From Pseudomonas sp. R84 (GTDB taxonomy: Bacteria; Pseudomonadota; Gammaproteobacteria; Pseudomonadales; Pseudomonadaceae): a stretch of 64,000 bases of DNA. Shown piece by piece: positions 1-7,631 of this stretch (its first letter is position 1; each line of letters starts with the position of its first letter). Position numbers and translations under genes: made by a program. The stretch is taken from NCBI RefSeq assembly GCF_009834515.1, contig NZ_CP019426.1, positions 4,267,501 to 4,331,500 of the forward strand, in the 5' to 3' direction. The notes under the pieces are model-generated. The model ran no database searches. It worked only from the letters and a program-made list of their open reading frames with translations, and had not been told where the DNA came from.

Positions 1-492
1 CAGTTGGTCTTCGTTCTGGGCAGCGCGATCGGCCACTTCAAAACGGGTGTTCTGCTTGCGCAGGATGTCGAGCATTTTATCCAGGTCAGCGTCAGCCACG
101 TCAGCGCTCAGGCGCTCAACGGTGATGCCGTCGAAACCGGCAACGGTGAACTCAGGGAACACTTCGAATACGGCAACATATTCCAGGTCTTTGCCAGCTT
201 CGAGCGACTTAGGCTCGATCGAAGGCGAACCAGCCGGGTTCAGCTTCTGCTCAACCACAGCTTCGTAGAAGGAGGACTGGATCACGTCGCCTACAGCTTC
301 CTGACGAGCATCAGCACCGAAACGGCGCTTGATTTCGCTCATTGGCACTTTGCCTGGACGGAAGCCAGCAATCTTGGCCTTTTGGGCGGTCTGCTGCAGA
401 CGCTTGTTGACCTGAGTCTCGATGCGCTCAGCCGGCACGGTGACGCTCATGCGGCGCTCGAGAGCAGTAGTATTTTCAACAGAAACTTGCAT
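1..492 (-). CDS. tig: Trigger factor, N-terminal part (cut by window edge)
   Basis: Ribosome-associated peptidyl-prolyl isomerase and chaperone that binds nascent chains at the exit tunnel. The 164 codons visible read [19 protein letters not shown] at the start and contain the ribosome-docking signature GFRPGKVP at residues 43-50. The remaining part of the N-terminal ribosome-binding domain, the PPIase and the C-terminal domain lie outside the window (the family is about 430-440 aa). The start is the ATG at 492, preceded on the minus strand by GAGG eight bases upstream. The gene follows the tRNA operon in the same direction but is separated from it by a terminator and about 360 bp. Identification is firm from the signature and the N-terminal sequence. 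Confidence 0.95.
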   Translation of the reverse strand, partial: MQVSVENTTALERRMSVTVPAERIETQVNKRLQQTAQKAKIAGFRPGKVPMSEIKRRFGADARQEAVGDVIQSSFYEAVVEQKLNPAGSPSIEPKSLEAGKDLEYVAVFEVFPEFTVAGFDGITVERLSADVADADLDKMLDILRKQNTRFEVADRAAQNEDQL

Positions 493-850
493 GGATATTC
501 CTCGTTGCACAGACGTTAGCCGGCCGTTTCCGACCCCAGAATCAAGGGCATGCATTCTAGTGGGTCAAACTCAAGAAGTCACCCTACTGAAAACGGGTAA
601 AAAAACAGCAGGCATTTTATCGGGGCCGCTACACCAATGCAGCGCGCCCCACAGGCGAATACAACCAATCACGCCAGGGCTCTGCGCCAACCGCTTCTAT
701 ATATAGAAGAGACTGCCAATCACTCCCTGACGGCCGTTCTTGCAAGCAAGCCCGGCGAGCAGTGCAGCATCATCGAGCAACATAAATACGACGAAGCGCC
801 CTACTCCTGCGTCCGGAAACCGGCCATGCCGGTTTTCAAAACCGCAAAAC
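493..850. other. Intergenic region upstream of tig
   Basis: About 360 bp between tig and the terminator of the tRNA operon. No reading frame with a ribosome binding site or family resemblance is visible on either strand. It should contain the tig promoter, but I could not place convincing -35 and -10 boxes. Confidence 0.4.
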
Positions 851-882
851 AAAAAAGGCGCCAGACTGTTAAATCTGGCGCC
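851..882 (-). terminator. Rho-independent terminator of the tRNA operon
   Basis: On the minus strand a GGCGCCAGA/TCTGGCGCC stem with a short AT-rich loop is followed by six T residues. It lies 10 bp downstream of the second tRNA-His and ends the Arg-His-Leu-His transcript before tig. The same stem occurs a second time after the other tRNA-His. Confidence 0.85.
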
Positions 883-892
883 TTTCGAAATA

Positions 893-968
893 TGGGGTGG
901 ACGATGGGGATCGAACCCACGACAACGGGAGTCACAATCCCGTGCTCTACCAACTGAGCTACGCCCAC
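893..968 (-). tRNA. tRNA-His (GTG anticodon), copy 2
   Basis: Cloverleaf read on the minus strand: GTGGGCG acceptor pairing with CGTCCAC, D arm GCTC..GAGC, anticodon loop with GTG, T arm GTGGG-TTCGATC-CCCAT, encoded CCA. A G precedes the acceptor at 969, giving the extra G-1 typical of tRNA-His. It is identical in sequence to the copy at 1187-1262. Confidence 0.97.
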
Positions 969-1045
969 CATATTGCGTAACAAAAAAGCCAAACAACTTC
1001 TTTGTTGAAACCTCACCAGCCCGAAGACATGAATGAAGCTTTAAT

Positions 1046-1130
1046 TGGTGCGGATGAAGAGACTCGAACTCTTACGCCTCGCGGCGCTGGAACCTAAATC
1101 CAGTGTGTCTACCAATTCCACCACATCCGC
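1046..1130 (-). tRNA. tRNA-Leu (TAG anticodon)
   Basis: 85-nt class II tRNA with a long variable arm, acceptor GCGGATG, anticodon stem CTGGA/TCCAG enclosing TTTAGGT so the anticodon is TAG (reads CUN), and encoded CCA. It sits between the two tRNA-His copies in one minus-strand operon. Confidence 0.97.
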
Positions 1131-1150
1131 AGGTGAAGCTTTAAAGCAAA

Positions 1151-1176
1151 GGCGCCAGACTGTTACATCTGGCGCC
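1151..1176 (-). repeat. Second copy of the tRNA-His 3' hairpin
   Basis: The stem GGCGCCAGA/TCTGGCGCC found after the last tRNA-His recurs here, directly after the first tRNA-His. Only three T residues follow it (TTTGCTTTAA), so it probably terminates poorly and lets transcription continue into tRNA-Leu. With the tRNA it forms a duplicated block of roughly 115 bp. Confidence 0.8.
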
Positions 1177-1186
1177 TTTCGAAATA

Positions 1187-1262
1187 TGGGGTGGACGATG
1201 GGGATCGAACCCACGACAACGGGAGTCACAATCCCGTGCTCTACCAACTGAGCTACGCCCAC
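1187..1262 (-). tRNA. tRNA-His (GTG anticodon), copy 1
   Basis: Same 76-nt sequence as the tRNA at 893-968, including the G-1 position upstream of the acceptor and the encoded CCA. Second gene of the operon after tRNA-Arg. Confidence 0.97.
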
Positions 1263-1294
1263 CATATCGCGTTACTTGTGCCAAAGCTGCCTAA

Positions 1295-1371
1295 TGGCGC
1301 ACCCGGCAGGACTCGAACCTGCGACCATCCGCTTAGAAGGCGGATGCTCTATCCAGCTGAGCTACGGGCGC
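1295..1371 (-). tRNA. tRNA-Arg (TCT anticodon)
   Basis: 77-nt cloverleaf: acceptor GCGCCCG with CGGGTGC, anticodon loop CTTCTAA giving TCT (reads AGA/AGG), T arm GCAGG-TTCGAGT-CCTGC, encoded CCA. First tRNA of the minus-strand operon. Confidence 0.97.
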
Positions 1372-1486
1372 CTTATTAATCTGTACTCTTAAAGGACTAC
1401 AAACTAAGTGCTTTCCAGTGTTGCAGAACCTTGATTCCGCTTCACCTTCTTAACCAGTGCTAGGCTGTGCCCGACAAGTGCGACGA

Positions 1487-1515
1487 ATAGTATAGAGCGC
1501 TCCAAAGGTCGTCAA
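1487..1515 (-). promoter_or_regulatory. Sigma-70-type promoter of the tRNA operon
   Basis: On the minus strand TTGACG (1515-1510) and TACTAT (1492-1487) are separated by 17 bp. A G/C-rich stretch follows, resembling the discriminator of stable-RNA promoters under stringent control. It is about 115 bp upstream of tRNA-Arg with no gene between. A TATACT two bases earlier would give a 15-bp spacer and is the alternative -10. Confidence 0.6.
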
Positions 1516-1646
1516 ATCCTTTTTGAAAAAAATTCATTTAATTAAAGGAGTTAGAGGAATTTGCTGACCAAGCGCCTTTGCCCTCACCGCTCGACATGCG
1601 AGAATGCGTTCTCATTTTTTCCCCTCTCGATGGTTAATCACGCGCA

Positions 1647-2501
1647 ATGACTGCACAACTAATCGACGGCAAATCGATCGCCGCCAGCCTGCGCCAGCAG
1701 ATCGCCCAACGAGTTGCCGAGCGTCGCCAGCAAGGCCTGCGCACTCCCGGCCTCGCGGTGATCCTGGTCGGCAGCGATCCTGCCTCTCAGGTTTATGTCT
1801 CGCACAAGCGTAAAGACTGTGAAGAGGTTGGCTTCCTCTCTCAAGCCTACGACCTGCCCTCCGACACCACGCAAGACGCGCTGACCGATCTGATCGATCG
1901 CCTCAACGACGACCCTGCAATCGACGGCATCCTGCTTCAACTGCCGTTGCCCGAGCATCTGGACGCCTCCAAACTGCTGGAGCGTATCCGCCCGGACAAA
2001 GATGTCGACGGTTTCCACCCTTATAACGTCGGCCGCCTGGCCCAGCGCATTCCGCTACTGCGTCCATGCACCCCCAAAGGCATCATGACGCTGCTGGAAA
2101 GCACTGGCGCTGATCTTTACGGTATGGACGCAGTGGTTGTCGGCGCCTCCAACATCGTCGGTCGCCCGATGGCGATGGAGTTGTTGTTGGCCGGTTGCAC
2201 CGTGACCGTGACTCACCGTTTCACCAAAGATCTGGCCGGACATGTCGGTCGTGCCGATCTGGTGGTGGTGGCCGCCGGCAAGCCGGGTCTGGTCAAAGGC
2301 GAGTGGATCAAAGAAGGCGCGATCGTGATCGACGTCGGTATCAACCGTCAGGACGACGGCAAACTGGTCGGTGACGTTGTTTACGAAACCGCCCTGCCCC
2401 GCGCTGGCTGGATCACTCCAGTGCCGGGTGGCGTCGGTCCGATGACCCGCGCTTGCCTGCTGGAAAACACCCTGTATGCGGCGGAAACCCTGCACGCCTG
2501 A
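1647..2501 (+). CDS. folD: Bifunctional methylene-THF dehydrogenase / methenyl-THF cyclohydrolase
   Basis: Cytosolic enzyme that interconverts 5,10-methylene-THF and 10-formyl-THF with NADP, supplying one-carbon units for purines and formyl-Met. At 284 aa it is full length. The catalytic region shows Y50 and K54 ([14 protein letters not shown]) and D121 in KDVDGFHP. The Rossmann part carries GASNIVGRP, and the C-terminal signature is [11 protein letters not shown]. The start ATG is the first in frame; the ribosome binding site is weak. It is monocistronic, with a terminator immediately downstream, and is divergent from the tRNA operon. Confidence 0.97.
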   Translation: MTAQLIDGKSIAASLRQQIAQRVAERRQQGLRTPGLAVILVGSDPASQVYVSHKRKDCEEVGFLSQAYDLPSDTTQDALTDLIDRLNDDPAIDGILLQLPLPEHLDASKLLERIRPDKDVDGFHPYNVGRLAQRIPLLRPCTPKGIMTLLESTGADLYGMDAVVVGASNIVGRPMAMELLLAGCTVTVTHRFTKDLAGHVGRADLVVVAAGKPGLVKGEWIKEGAIVIDVGINRQDDGKLVGDVVYETALPRAGWITPVPGGVGPMTRACLLENTLYAAETLHA

Positions 2502-2521
2502 TCGGTACTTTCAGCAATAAG

Positions 2522-2547
2522 AAAAACCCGCCTTGCGCGGGTTTTTT
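2522..2547 (+). terminator. Terminator of folD
   Basis: AACCCGC-CTT-GCGCGGGTT stem-loop followed by six T, 20 bp after the folD stop codon. Confidence 0.9.
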
Positions 2548-2731
2548 CATGCCTGAGAAAAAACTGTAACCGTTCGCCGGAAACCCCTCTTTTTACAGGC
2601 CTTTTCACGAGATTTTCAGGTCACTCAAACAACCATCGACAGATCTTCAGCCATACTTCTAGAATGCGACGCTTTGAAGAAATAACCCGTTACAAACTAA
2701 CGGAATATCCAACTTTTATGAGTTCGCCCGC

Positions 2732-3670
2732 GTGAAAATTCGTCTTTCGATTCTGAGCCTGTTTTTTGCAGTTTCAGGCACTTTCATCACGCCAACGATC
2801 AACGCTGCGGAAACCACCGCTGCCCCACGTGACGCTTCGAGCCTGAAGATCGCCTCCGGCAGCGCCCTGCTCATGGATATGCAGACCAACAAAGTCATCT
2901 ACTCCAGCAACCCTGACGTGATCGTGCCGATCGCTTCTGTCAGCAAGTTGATGACCGGACTGGTAGTGGTTGAAGCCCGGCAGAACATGGACGAATGGAT
3001 CAATGTCGATATCAGTAACACACCGGAAATGCGCGGTGTGTTCTCCCGAGTCAAACTGAAAAGTGAGCTGCCGCGCCGCGAGATGCTGCTGATCGCCCTG
3101 ATGTCCTCGGAAAACCGCGCCGCCGCCAGCCTCGCGCATCACTACCCGGGGGGCTACGCCGCGTTTATCGCAGCGATGAACGCCAAGGCCAAGGCATTGG
3201 GCATGACCAGTACGCACTTCGTTGAGCCGACAGGCCTGTCGGAGCGTAACGTTTCCACCGCCCGCGACCTGAGCAAGCTGCTGGTGGCCGCGCATAAGTA
3301 TCCGCTTCTCAGCGAACTCACCACCACCAAGGAAAAGACCGTGTCGTTCCGCAAACCCAACTACACCCTGGGTTTCCGTAATACCGATCACTTGGTCAAT
3401 AAAGCCGACTGGGACATCAAGATCACCAAAACCGGCTTCACCAACCCCGCCGGGCATTGCCTGGTGCTGGTGACGAAAATGGGCAATCGCCCGGTTGCTT
3501 TGGTGATTCTCGACGCGTTCGGCAAGTACACCCACTTTGCCGATGCCAGCCGTATTCGCAGCTGGGTGGAAACTGGCAGGAGTGCCAACGTTCCTGCAGT
3601 GGCTCAGCAATACAAGGCCGAGAAAAACCTCAAGTCGCGCCAGAGCGGCGTGGTTGAAGCCTCCAAGTAA
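2732..3670 (+). CDS. pbpG: Periplasmic D-alanyl-D-alanine endopeptidase (PBP7 family)
   Basis: Low-molecular-mass penicillin-binding protein that cleaves DD-crosslinks in peptidoglycan. The 312-aa product begins with a Sec signal peptide ending near INAAE (residue 26). It then shows the three S11/PBP motifs in order: SVSK at 69-72 (nucleophile S69), SEN at 126-128 and KTG at 233-235. Length and motif spacing fit PbpG (about 310 aa) and not the larger DacA-type enzymes, which carry an extra C-terminal anchor domain. The start is GTG at 2732. It is transcribed alone, with a terminator 13 bp downstream. Confidence 0.93.
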   Translation: MKIRLSILSLFFAVSGTFITPTINAAETTAAPRDASSLKIASGSALLMDMQTNKVIYSSNPDVIVPIASVSKLMTGLVVVEARQNMDEWINVDISNTPEMRGVFSRVKLKSELPRREMLLIALMSSENRAAASLAHHYPGGYAAFIAAMNAKAKALGMTSTHFVEPTGLSERNVSTARDLSKLLVAAHKYPLLSELTTTKEKTVSFRKPNYTLGFRNTDHLVNKADWDIKITKTGFTNPAGHCLVLVTKMGNRPVALVILDAFGKYTHFADASRIRSWVETGRSANVPAVAQQYKAEKNLKSRQSGVVEASK

Positions 3671-3683
3671 CCCGTCGCACAAG

Positions 3684-3713
3684 AAAAAGCCCCGAATCCT
3701 CGGGGCTTTTTTT
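3684..3713 (+). terminator. Terminator of pbpG (possibly bidirectional)
   Basis: AAAGCCCCGA-ATCC-TCGGGGCTTT stem with T-tracts on both sides, lying between pbpG and the convergent small gene at 3724. It could serve both. Confidence 0.9.
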
Positions 3714-3723
3714 CATCTGCGGA

Positions 3724-3930
3724 TCAGTCATTGGGCAGCGGCATCTTGTCGTCATCGGGAATGCCATCGCCTGCACTCGGATCCCGTGCAGGCTCGGGTG
3801 TCAGCACATTAGGCCGAGCCATCGGGTCACGCAGCGGGCTGTCCGGGTCCAGCACCGGATCAACCTCTGGCTCCGCCGTCGTAGGTACGCTGTCCGGTTT
3901 TTGGTCATCGAAGCTTGAATCGGTACTCAT
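3724..3930 (-). CDS. Small acidic disordered protein, 68 aa
   Basis: Function unknown. The product is almost entirely polar, rich in D, P, S and E, with no hydrophobic segment and no predicted fold. It includes DPVLDPDSPLRDP. I chose the ATG at 3930 because GAGG lies six bases upstream; a GTG two codons earlier overlaps that site. It is the second gene of a minus-strand pair with 3943-4149, 12 bp apart. The two products are similar in size and share a DPDSP motif, so they may be distant duplicates. Such short Pro/Asp-rich proteins are common conserved hypotheticals in Pseudomonas. Confidence 0.7.
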   Translation of the reverse strand: MSTDSSFDDQKPDSVPTTAEPEVDPVLDPDSPLRDPMARPNVLTPEPARDPSAGDGIPDDDKMPLPND

Positions 3931-3942
3931 ACGCACCTCACA

Positions 3943-4149
3943 TCAAGGTTTCAGATTGGCTAACGGGTCATACGGCTTGGCCGGTTGCTTGTCGTCTTCG
4001 CCGGGCTTCACGTCTTTGGGGGCTTTCGCAGGGCCGACGGGATCGACTTGCGGATCATCAAGATCCGGCGAATCCGGATCAAAGCCCAGATCATGACCCG
4101 AAGAGTGCTCGGAAGAATGTGGGCCTTTCGGGGATTGGGGATCTGTCAT
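3943..4149 (-). CDS. Small acidic disordered protein, 68 aa
   Basis: Function unknown. It starts MTDPQSPKGPHSSEHSSG and contains GFDPDSPDLDDPQVDP, followed by a Lys/Pro/Asp-rich tail. No hydrophobic core and no cysteine. The start at 4149 is set by GGAGG six bases upstream; a longer frame to 4224 has no ribosome binding site. It is first in a two-gene unit with 3724-3930. Both proteins are probably soluble and intrinsically disordered. Confidence 0.75.
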   Translation of the reverse strand: MTDPQSPKGPHSSEHSSGHDLGFDPDSPDLDDPQVDPVGPAKAPKDVKPGEDDKQPAKPYDPLANLKP

Positions 4150-4239
4150 GTTCGCCTCCTGATTCACCCGCAAACGACGGGCTATAAAGGTAAGAGGCGT
4201 GCCGGGCGAAGTCGTGCCCGGCAAATGACGAACGGAGAC

Positions 4240-4911
4240 TCAGTGGGCGGCCAGCGCTTTCTTCGCCTGCGCCGCTTCGTTTTCCTGACCGGCCTGGGCC
4301 AGTTCATCGGCCGCTTTGAGCCAGCGTTGCCGGTCGACGGCAGCAGGAATCTGCGACGGTTTCTGAATCAGCACGGCCCAGCCACCAGACTTTTCCAGCG
4401 CCGACTCAAAGGAACTGAAACTCATCAATTCGCGGCGGTTCATGCCGGCGCGCAGCAGAACCTTCTGTTTGTTGCGGTCATAACCGGACAGGATCGCGTA
4501 ACGCGGCTCGGCCCAGAATGCCGAGCCCTCGCTGAACCGGACCATCACCGGATAACCCGCCGCCACTTGGGTCAACAGCGCTGGCAGGTTGCTGTCCAGC
4601 GGATAAACCACCATGCCGTACTCACGGGCAAGGTTCTGCAGGTTCTGCTGCAATTTGTCTTCGGCACCCGGCAGATGCAGTGGTTTTTCCAGCAAGCCCG
4701 GGGTGATCACGATGCCCTGCTGCGAAAGCAGGCTGGCCAGTACTTGCGGTCCGCTCTGGTTGGCTTCTCCGCGATAGAACGTGCCGCTGAGTTCGACCCG
4801 CTCCGGCAGACGCTTGACCTCAGGCGCGACACTGCCTGCACACCCGGCCAACATGGCCGCGCACCCGGCCAGCAGCAGCGCCACACGAATTCGAGAAAAT
4901 ACCTGCACCAT
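4240..4911 (-). CDS. C39-peptidase-like lipoprotein lacking the catalytic Cys and His
   Basis: The 223-aa precursor has a lipobox-type signal (two LAGC motifs, Cys17 and Cys24), so it is likely membrane-tethered in the periplasm. Residues about 45-185 resemble the double-glycine/C39-like cysteine peptidase fold of the Pseudomonas PA2778-type proteins. The usual QCGP nucleophile motif reads QSGP (Ser53), and the usual HYA..GYD motif reads RYAILSGYD (Arg137). Both catalytic positions therefore appear replaced. A short helical tail of about 35 residues follows. It is likely a non-peptidolytic binding or scaffold relative. Assignment to the family rests on motif resemblance only. Confidence 0.6.
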   Translation of the reverse strand: MVQVFSRIRVALLLAGCAAMLAGCAGSVAPEVKRLPERVELSGTFYRGEANQSGPQVLASLLSQQGIVITPGLLEKPLHLPGAEDKLQQNLQNLAREYGMVVYPLDSNLPALLTQVAAGYPVMVRFSEGSAFWAEPRYAILSGYDRNKQKVLLRAGMNRRELMSFSSFESALEKSGGWAVLIQKPSQIPAAVDRQRWLKAADELAQAGQENEAAQAKKALAAH

Positions 4912-5145
4912 CGTTACTCTCTGTTCAGACGCCGGTCATCGTGTTCCGGCAACGCCTGCGATCATAGGGCCGCGCCAGGCTGCGGTATAGCCTTAAGCGG
5001 CAGACCCATCAATTGCATAGAGCAAACTGATTGGTCACCAGCGACCTTTGGTCAATAGCCTGAAACACCCCATTGTCTAGACTGTCACTGAAACAGAGCG
5101 AATTGAAAAAGTGGGCGCCCGATGCAGGGCGAAGAGGAGGCACTG

Positions 5146-5322
5146 ATGAGCCTGACCATGACTATTGTGATGTTGATTGCCGGCTGGCTGGCCGTGGCTG
5201 CCGCCATGTTGTGGGGGGTGCTGCGGATTTCGCGGCGCCACCATCACCATTCGGTGCAGCCTGCTGCGGTTGAGAAAGCCGAGGAGCACCGGGTACGCCA
5301 CGCGACTGCGCATTCGCATTGA
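5146..5322 (+). CDS. Small inner-membrane protein with His-rich tail, 58 aa
   Basis: Unknown function. One strongly hydrophobic segment (residues about 4-25, MTIVMLIAGWLAVAAAMLWG) is followed by a basic RISRRHHHH stretch and a soluble tail with several more histidines, ending HSH. The start at 5146 has GGAGG seven bases upstream; an earlier ATG at 5122 has no site. The His clusters could bind metal, but nothing else supports that. It stands alone between the divergent lipoprotein gene and a repeat element. Confidence 0.65.
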   Translation: MSLTMTIVMLIAGWLAVAAAMLWGVLRISRRHHHHSVQPAAVEKAEEHRVRHATAHSH

Positions 5323-5340
5323 GGATTAACGTCAAAAGCG

Positions 5341-5499
5341 AAAAGCCCCTCACCCTAGCCCTCTCCCAGAGGGAGAGGGGACTGATCAGGTTGTCTTTTC
5401 GAGTTACGCCGACCTGAAATATCGAGCCGAACTCAGGTTCGAAAACTACACAGATCGGCTCCCTCTCCCTCGGGAGAGGGCTGGGGTGAGGGGCTGGTT
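5341..5499. repeat. Long imperfect palindrome (CCCTCACCC...GGGTGAGGG element)
   Basis: The left arm CCCCTCACCCTAGCCCTCTC, with its own GGGAGAGGGG hairpin, is mirrored by a right arm CTCCCTC..GAGAGGGCTGGGGTGAGGGG about 120 bp away. The interior contains ACCTGAA and CTCAGGTTC half-palindromes. Copies of the same design lie at 10429-10595, 17448-17720 and 57883-58078, each just downstream of a gene. It is a dispersed non-coding repeat, not a transposase-bearing element. Confidence 0.8.
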
Positions 5500-5525
5500 T
5501 TACCGGATATAGAAAACCCGAAATG

Positions 5526-5558
5526 AAAAAAGGCCGCTTGAACTGAGTTCAAGCGGCC
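5526..5558 (-). terminator. Terminator of the TerC-family gene
   Basis: On the minus strand GGCCGCTTGAAC/GTTCAAGCGGCC forms a 12-bp stem followed by a run of T, 19 bp past the stop codon of the TerC gene. Confidence 0.9.
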
Positions 5559-5576
5559 GTTTTGGCTTACTGGCGG

Positions 5577-6326
5577 TTACACCTGCTCAGCCAGCTTCTT
5601 CTGCTTCGCCCGACGCGACATCATGTTCAGGACTTCAATCGAAGCCGAGAACGCCATCGCCGCATACACATAACCTTTCGGTACGTGGGCGCCAAAGCCT
5701 TCAGCGATCAAGGTCATACCAATCATGATCAGGAAGCCCAGGGCCAGCATCACCACAGTCGGGTTGTCGTTGATGAACTTGGCGAGCGGCTCAGCAGCGA
5801 ACAGCATCACCAGTACCGACACCACCACCGCGATGATCATGATCGGCAAGTGTTCAGTCATGCCGACCGCGGTAATGATGCTGTCGATCGAGAACACCAT
5901 GTCGAGCATCAGGATCTGGCCAATGGCAGCGGCAAAACCGAGGGTAACCGTCGAGGTCGCCGACTTTGGATCTTCCGGTGCCGGATCCATGCTGTGATGG
6001 ATCTCGGTCGTGGCTTTCCAGACCAGGAACAGACCACCGGCAATCAGGATCATGTCCTTCCAGGAGAACGCCTGACCCAGGATTTCGATCACCGGCGCAG
6101 TCAGTTGCACGATGAAGGCGATGGTGCTCAACAGCGCTAGACGCAGGATCAACGCCATGCCGATACCGATGCGGCGCGCCTTCTGCTGATATTGCTTAGG
6201 CAGCTTGTTGGTCAGGATCGAGATAAAGATCAGGTTATCGATGCCGAGCACGATTTCCATCACCACCAATGTGGCCAAAGCAACCCAAGCGGTGGGGCTG
6301 GCGGCGAGCTGTAACAGATATTCCAT
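5577..6326 (-). CDS. TerC family integral membrane protein
   Basis: 249-aa polytopic inner-membrane protein with about seven hydrophobic segments. The signature acidic motifs of the TerC/YgdQ family are present: [13 protein letters not shown] near residue 25 and [17 protein letters not shown] near 140. These are thought to bind divalent metal; relatives act in manganese export or tellurite resistance. No CBS or CorC domain follows, so this is the short form. AGGACTG precedes the ATG. It is followed by a strong terminator. Its substrate cannot be read from the sequence. Confidence 0.88.
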   Translation of the reverse strand: MEYLLQLAASPTAWVALATLVVMEIVLGIDNLIFISILTNKLPKQYQQKARRIGIGMALILRLALLSTIAFIVQLTAPVIEILGQAFSWKDMILIAGGLFLVWKATTEIHHSMDPAPEDPKSATSTVTLGFAAAIGQILMLDMVFSIDSIITAVGMTEHLPIMIIAVVVSVLVMLFAAEPLAKFINDNPTVVMLALGFLIMIGMTLIAEGFGAHVPKGYVYAAMAFSASIEVLNMMSRRAKQKKLAEQV

Positions 6327-6355
6327 GGGTCAGTCCTGACTCTGTGTAAGACGAA

Positions 6356-6598
6356 TTAGATGGTCTTGGAGGAAGATTCGGATTGTTCCGAGTCTTTTTC
6401 CGGTGTTTCTTTTTTCTCGATCAGTCCGCCAGTGGCATCACTCAGGGCTTGTTCGGCGGCCTTGTGCGTGTCGTCGATAGCTTGCTTGGCGCTTTCGGCC
6501 GCTTTGCCCATCAATTGCTGGGCGCTTTTCTCGGCCTGATCGCAACCGGCCAAAAGCAGTAAAGACGTAAACATCAATGCTGGGATTGTGTATTTCAT
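6356..6598 (-). CDS. Small lipoprotein with amphipathic helix, 80 aa
   Basis: Starts MKYTIPALMFTSLLLLAGC, a signal peptide with lipobox LAGC (Cys19). An Ala/Lys/Glu/Gln-rich helical stretch follows (AEKSAQQLMGKAAESAKQ) and the Ser/Glu-rich tail is disordered. The start at 6598 has AAGGAAACC directly upstream; a longer frame lacks a signal. It is probably anchored in the envelope. It lies 29 bp upstream of the TerC gene on the same strand and may be co-transcribed. Function unknown. Confidence 0.75.
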   Translation of the reverse strand: MKYTIPALMFTSLLLLAGCDQAEKSAQQLMGKAAESAKQAIDDTHKAAEQALSDATGGLIEKKETPEKDSEQSESSSKTI

Positions 6599-6731
6599 AA
6601 GGTTTCCTTCGAATGAACAGACAGGCTCACAGACCGGCCGTCGATGGCTGGGCATTCTAGGGAGATCAACACTTCAGGAAAATTCGTATTTTTAGCGGCT
6701 ATACTTCGGTTTTCACGAACTGTAGACCGTC

Positions 6732-7631
6732 ATGCTCAATTACCGACAACTGCATTACTTCTGGGTCGTAGCCAAGACCGGCAGCATCGTGCGCGCCTGC
6801 GAGCAACTGAATCTGACCCCACAAACCATCAGCGGGCAGATTTCTCTGCTCGAACAGACGTATGGCATCGAGTTATTCAGACGAGTCGGCCGGCAACTGG
6901 AATTGACCGAGGCTGGCCGACAAGCCCTACCCTACGCCGAGCAGATGTTCCAGCTCGGCGGCGAACTGGAACTGATGCTGCGCGCACAACCCAATGAACA
7001 GCAGATCCTGTTCCGCGTCGGCGTCGCCGACGTAGTGCCGAAATCCATCGTCTATCGCCTGATCGCGCCGACCATGGAGCTGAATGAACCGCTGCGCATC
7101 ACCTGCCGCGAAGACAAACTGGAACGGTTGCTCGCCGATCTGGCCATCCAGCGTCTGGACCTGGTGATCTCCGACAGCCCGATGCCCTCGCACCTCGACA
7201 TCAAAGGCTACAGCCAGAAGCTCGGCGAATGCGGGATCAGTTTCTTCGCCACCCCGGAACTGGCAGCCAGATACGGTCAGGATTTCCCGCGCAGCCTGCA
7301 CGGCGCGCCACTATTGATTCCCGGCGCGGAAACCGTGGTACGCAGTCGCTTGCAGCGCTGGTTTGCCGAACAGCAGATTCAGCCGCAAATCGTCGGCGAG
7401 TTTGATGACAGTGCGTTGATGCAGGCCTTCGGCCAATCCGGCAGCGGGATTTTTATTGGCCCGAGCGTGATTGCCGATGAGGTGAGGCGCCAGTACGGCG
7501 TCGAGCTGATTGGTCAGACCGATGCGGTGACCGAGTCGTTCTATGCCATTTCGGTGGAGCGCAAGGTCAAGCACCCCGGCATCGTTGCGATTACCGAAGG
7601 TGCCCGACGCGAGCTGTTTACCGCGTTATGA
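6732..7631 (+). CDS. nhaR: LysR-family transcriptional activator NhaR
   Basis: 299 aa, full length. The N-terminal winged HTH opens MLNYRQLHYFWVVAKTGSI, which is characteristic of NhaR and unlike most LysR proteins. An LTPQTISGQISLLEQ recognition helix follows. The C-terminal two-lobe effector domain spans about 90-295. NhaR in enterics senses sodium and activates nhaA and other stress genes; no antiporter gene is next to it here, so its targets are probably elsewhere. It is divergent from the small lipoprotein gene and overlaps the convergent MFS gene by 6 bp at the 3' end. Confidence 0.88.
   Translation: MLNYRQLHYFWVVAKTGSIVRACEQLNLTPQTISGQISLLEQTYGIELFRRVGRQLELTEAGRQALPYAEQMFQLGGELELMLRAQPNEQQILFRVGVADVVPKSIVYRLIAPTMELNEPLRITCREDKLERLLADLAIQRLDLVISDSPMPSHLDIKGYSQKLGECGISFFATPELAARYGQDFPRSLHGAPLLIPGAETVVRSRLQRWFAEQQIQPQIVGEFDDSALMQAFGQSGSGIFIGPSVIADEVRRQYGVELIGQTDAVTESFYAISVERKVKHPGIVAITEGARRELFTAL

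Noticed and set aside
697-1379. Several frames (MVGVAQLVEHGIV...) across the tRNA genes
   Set aside because: They translate tRNA-His and tRNA-Leu sequences and repeat exactly where the tRNAs repeat; a well-known annotation artefact.
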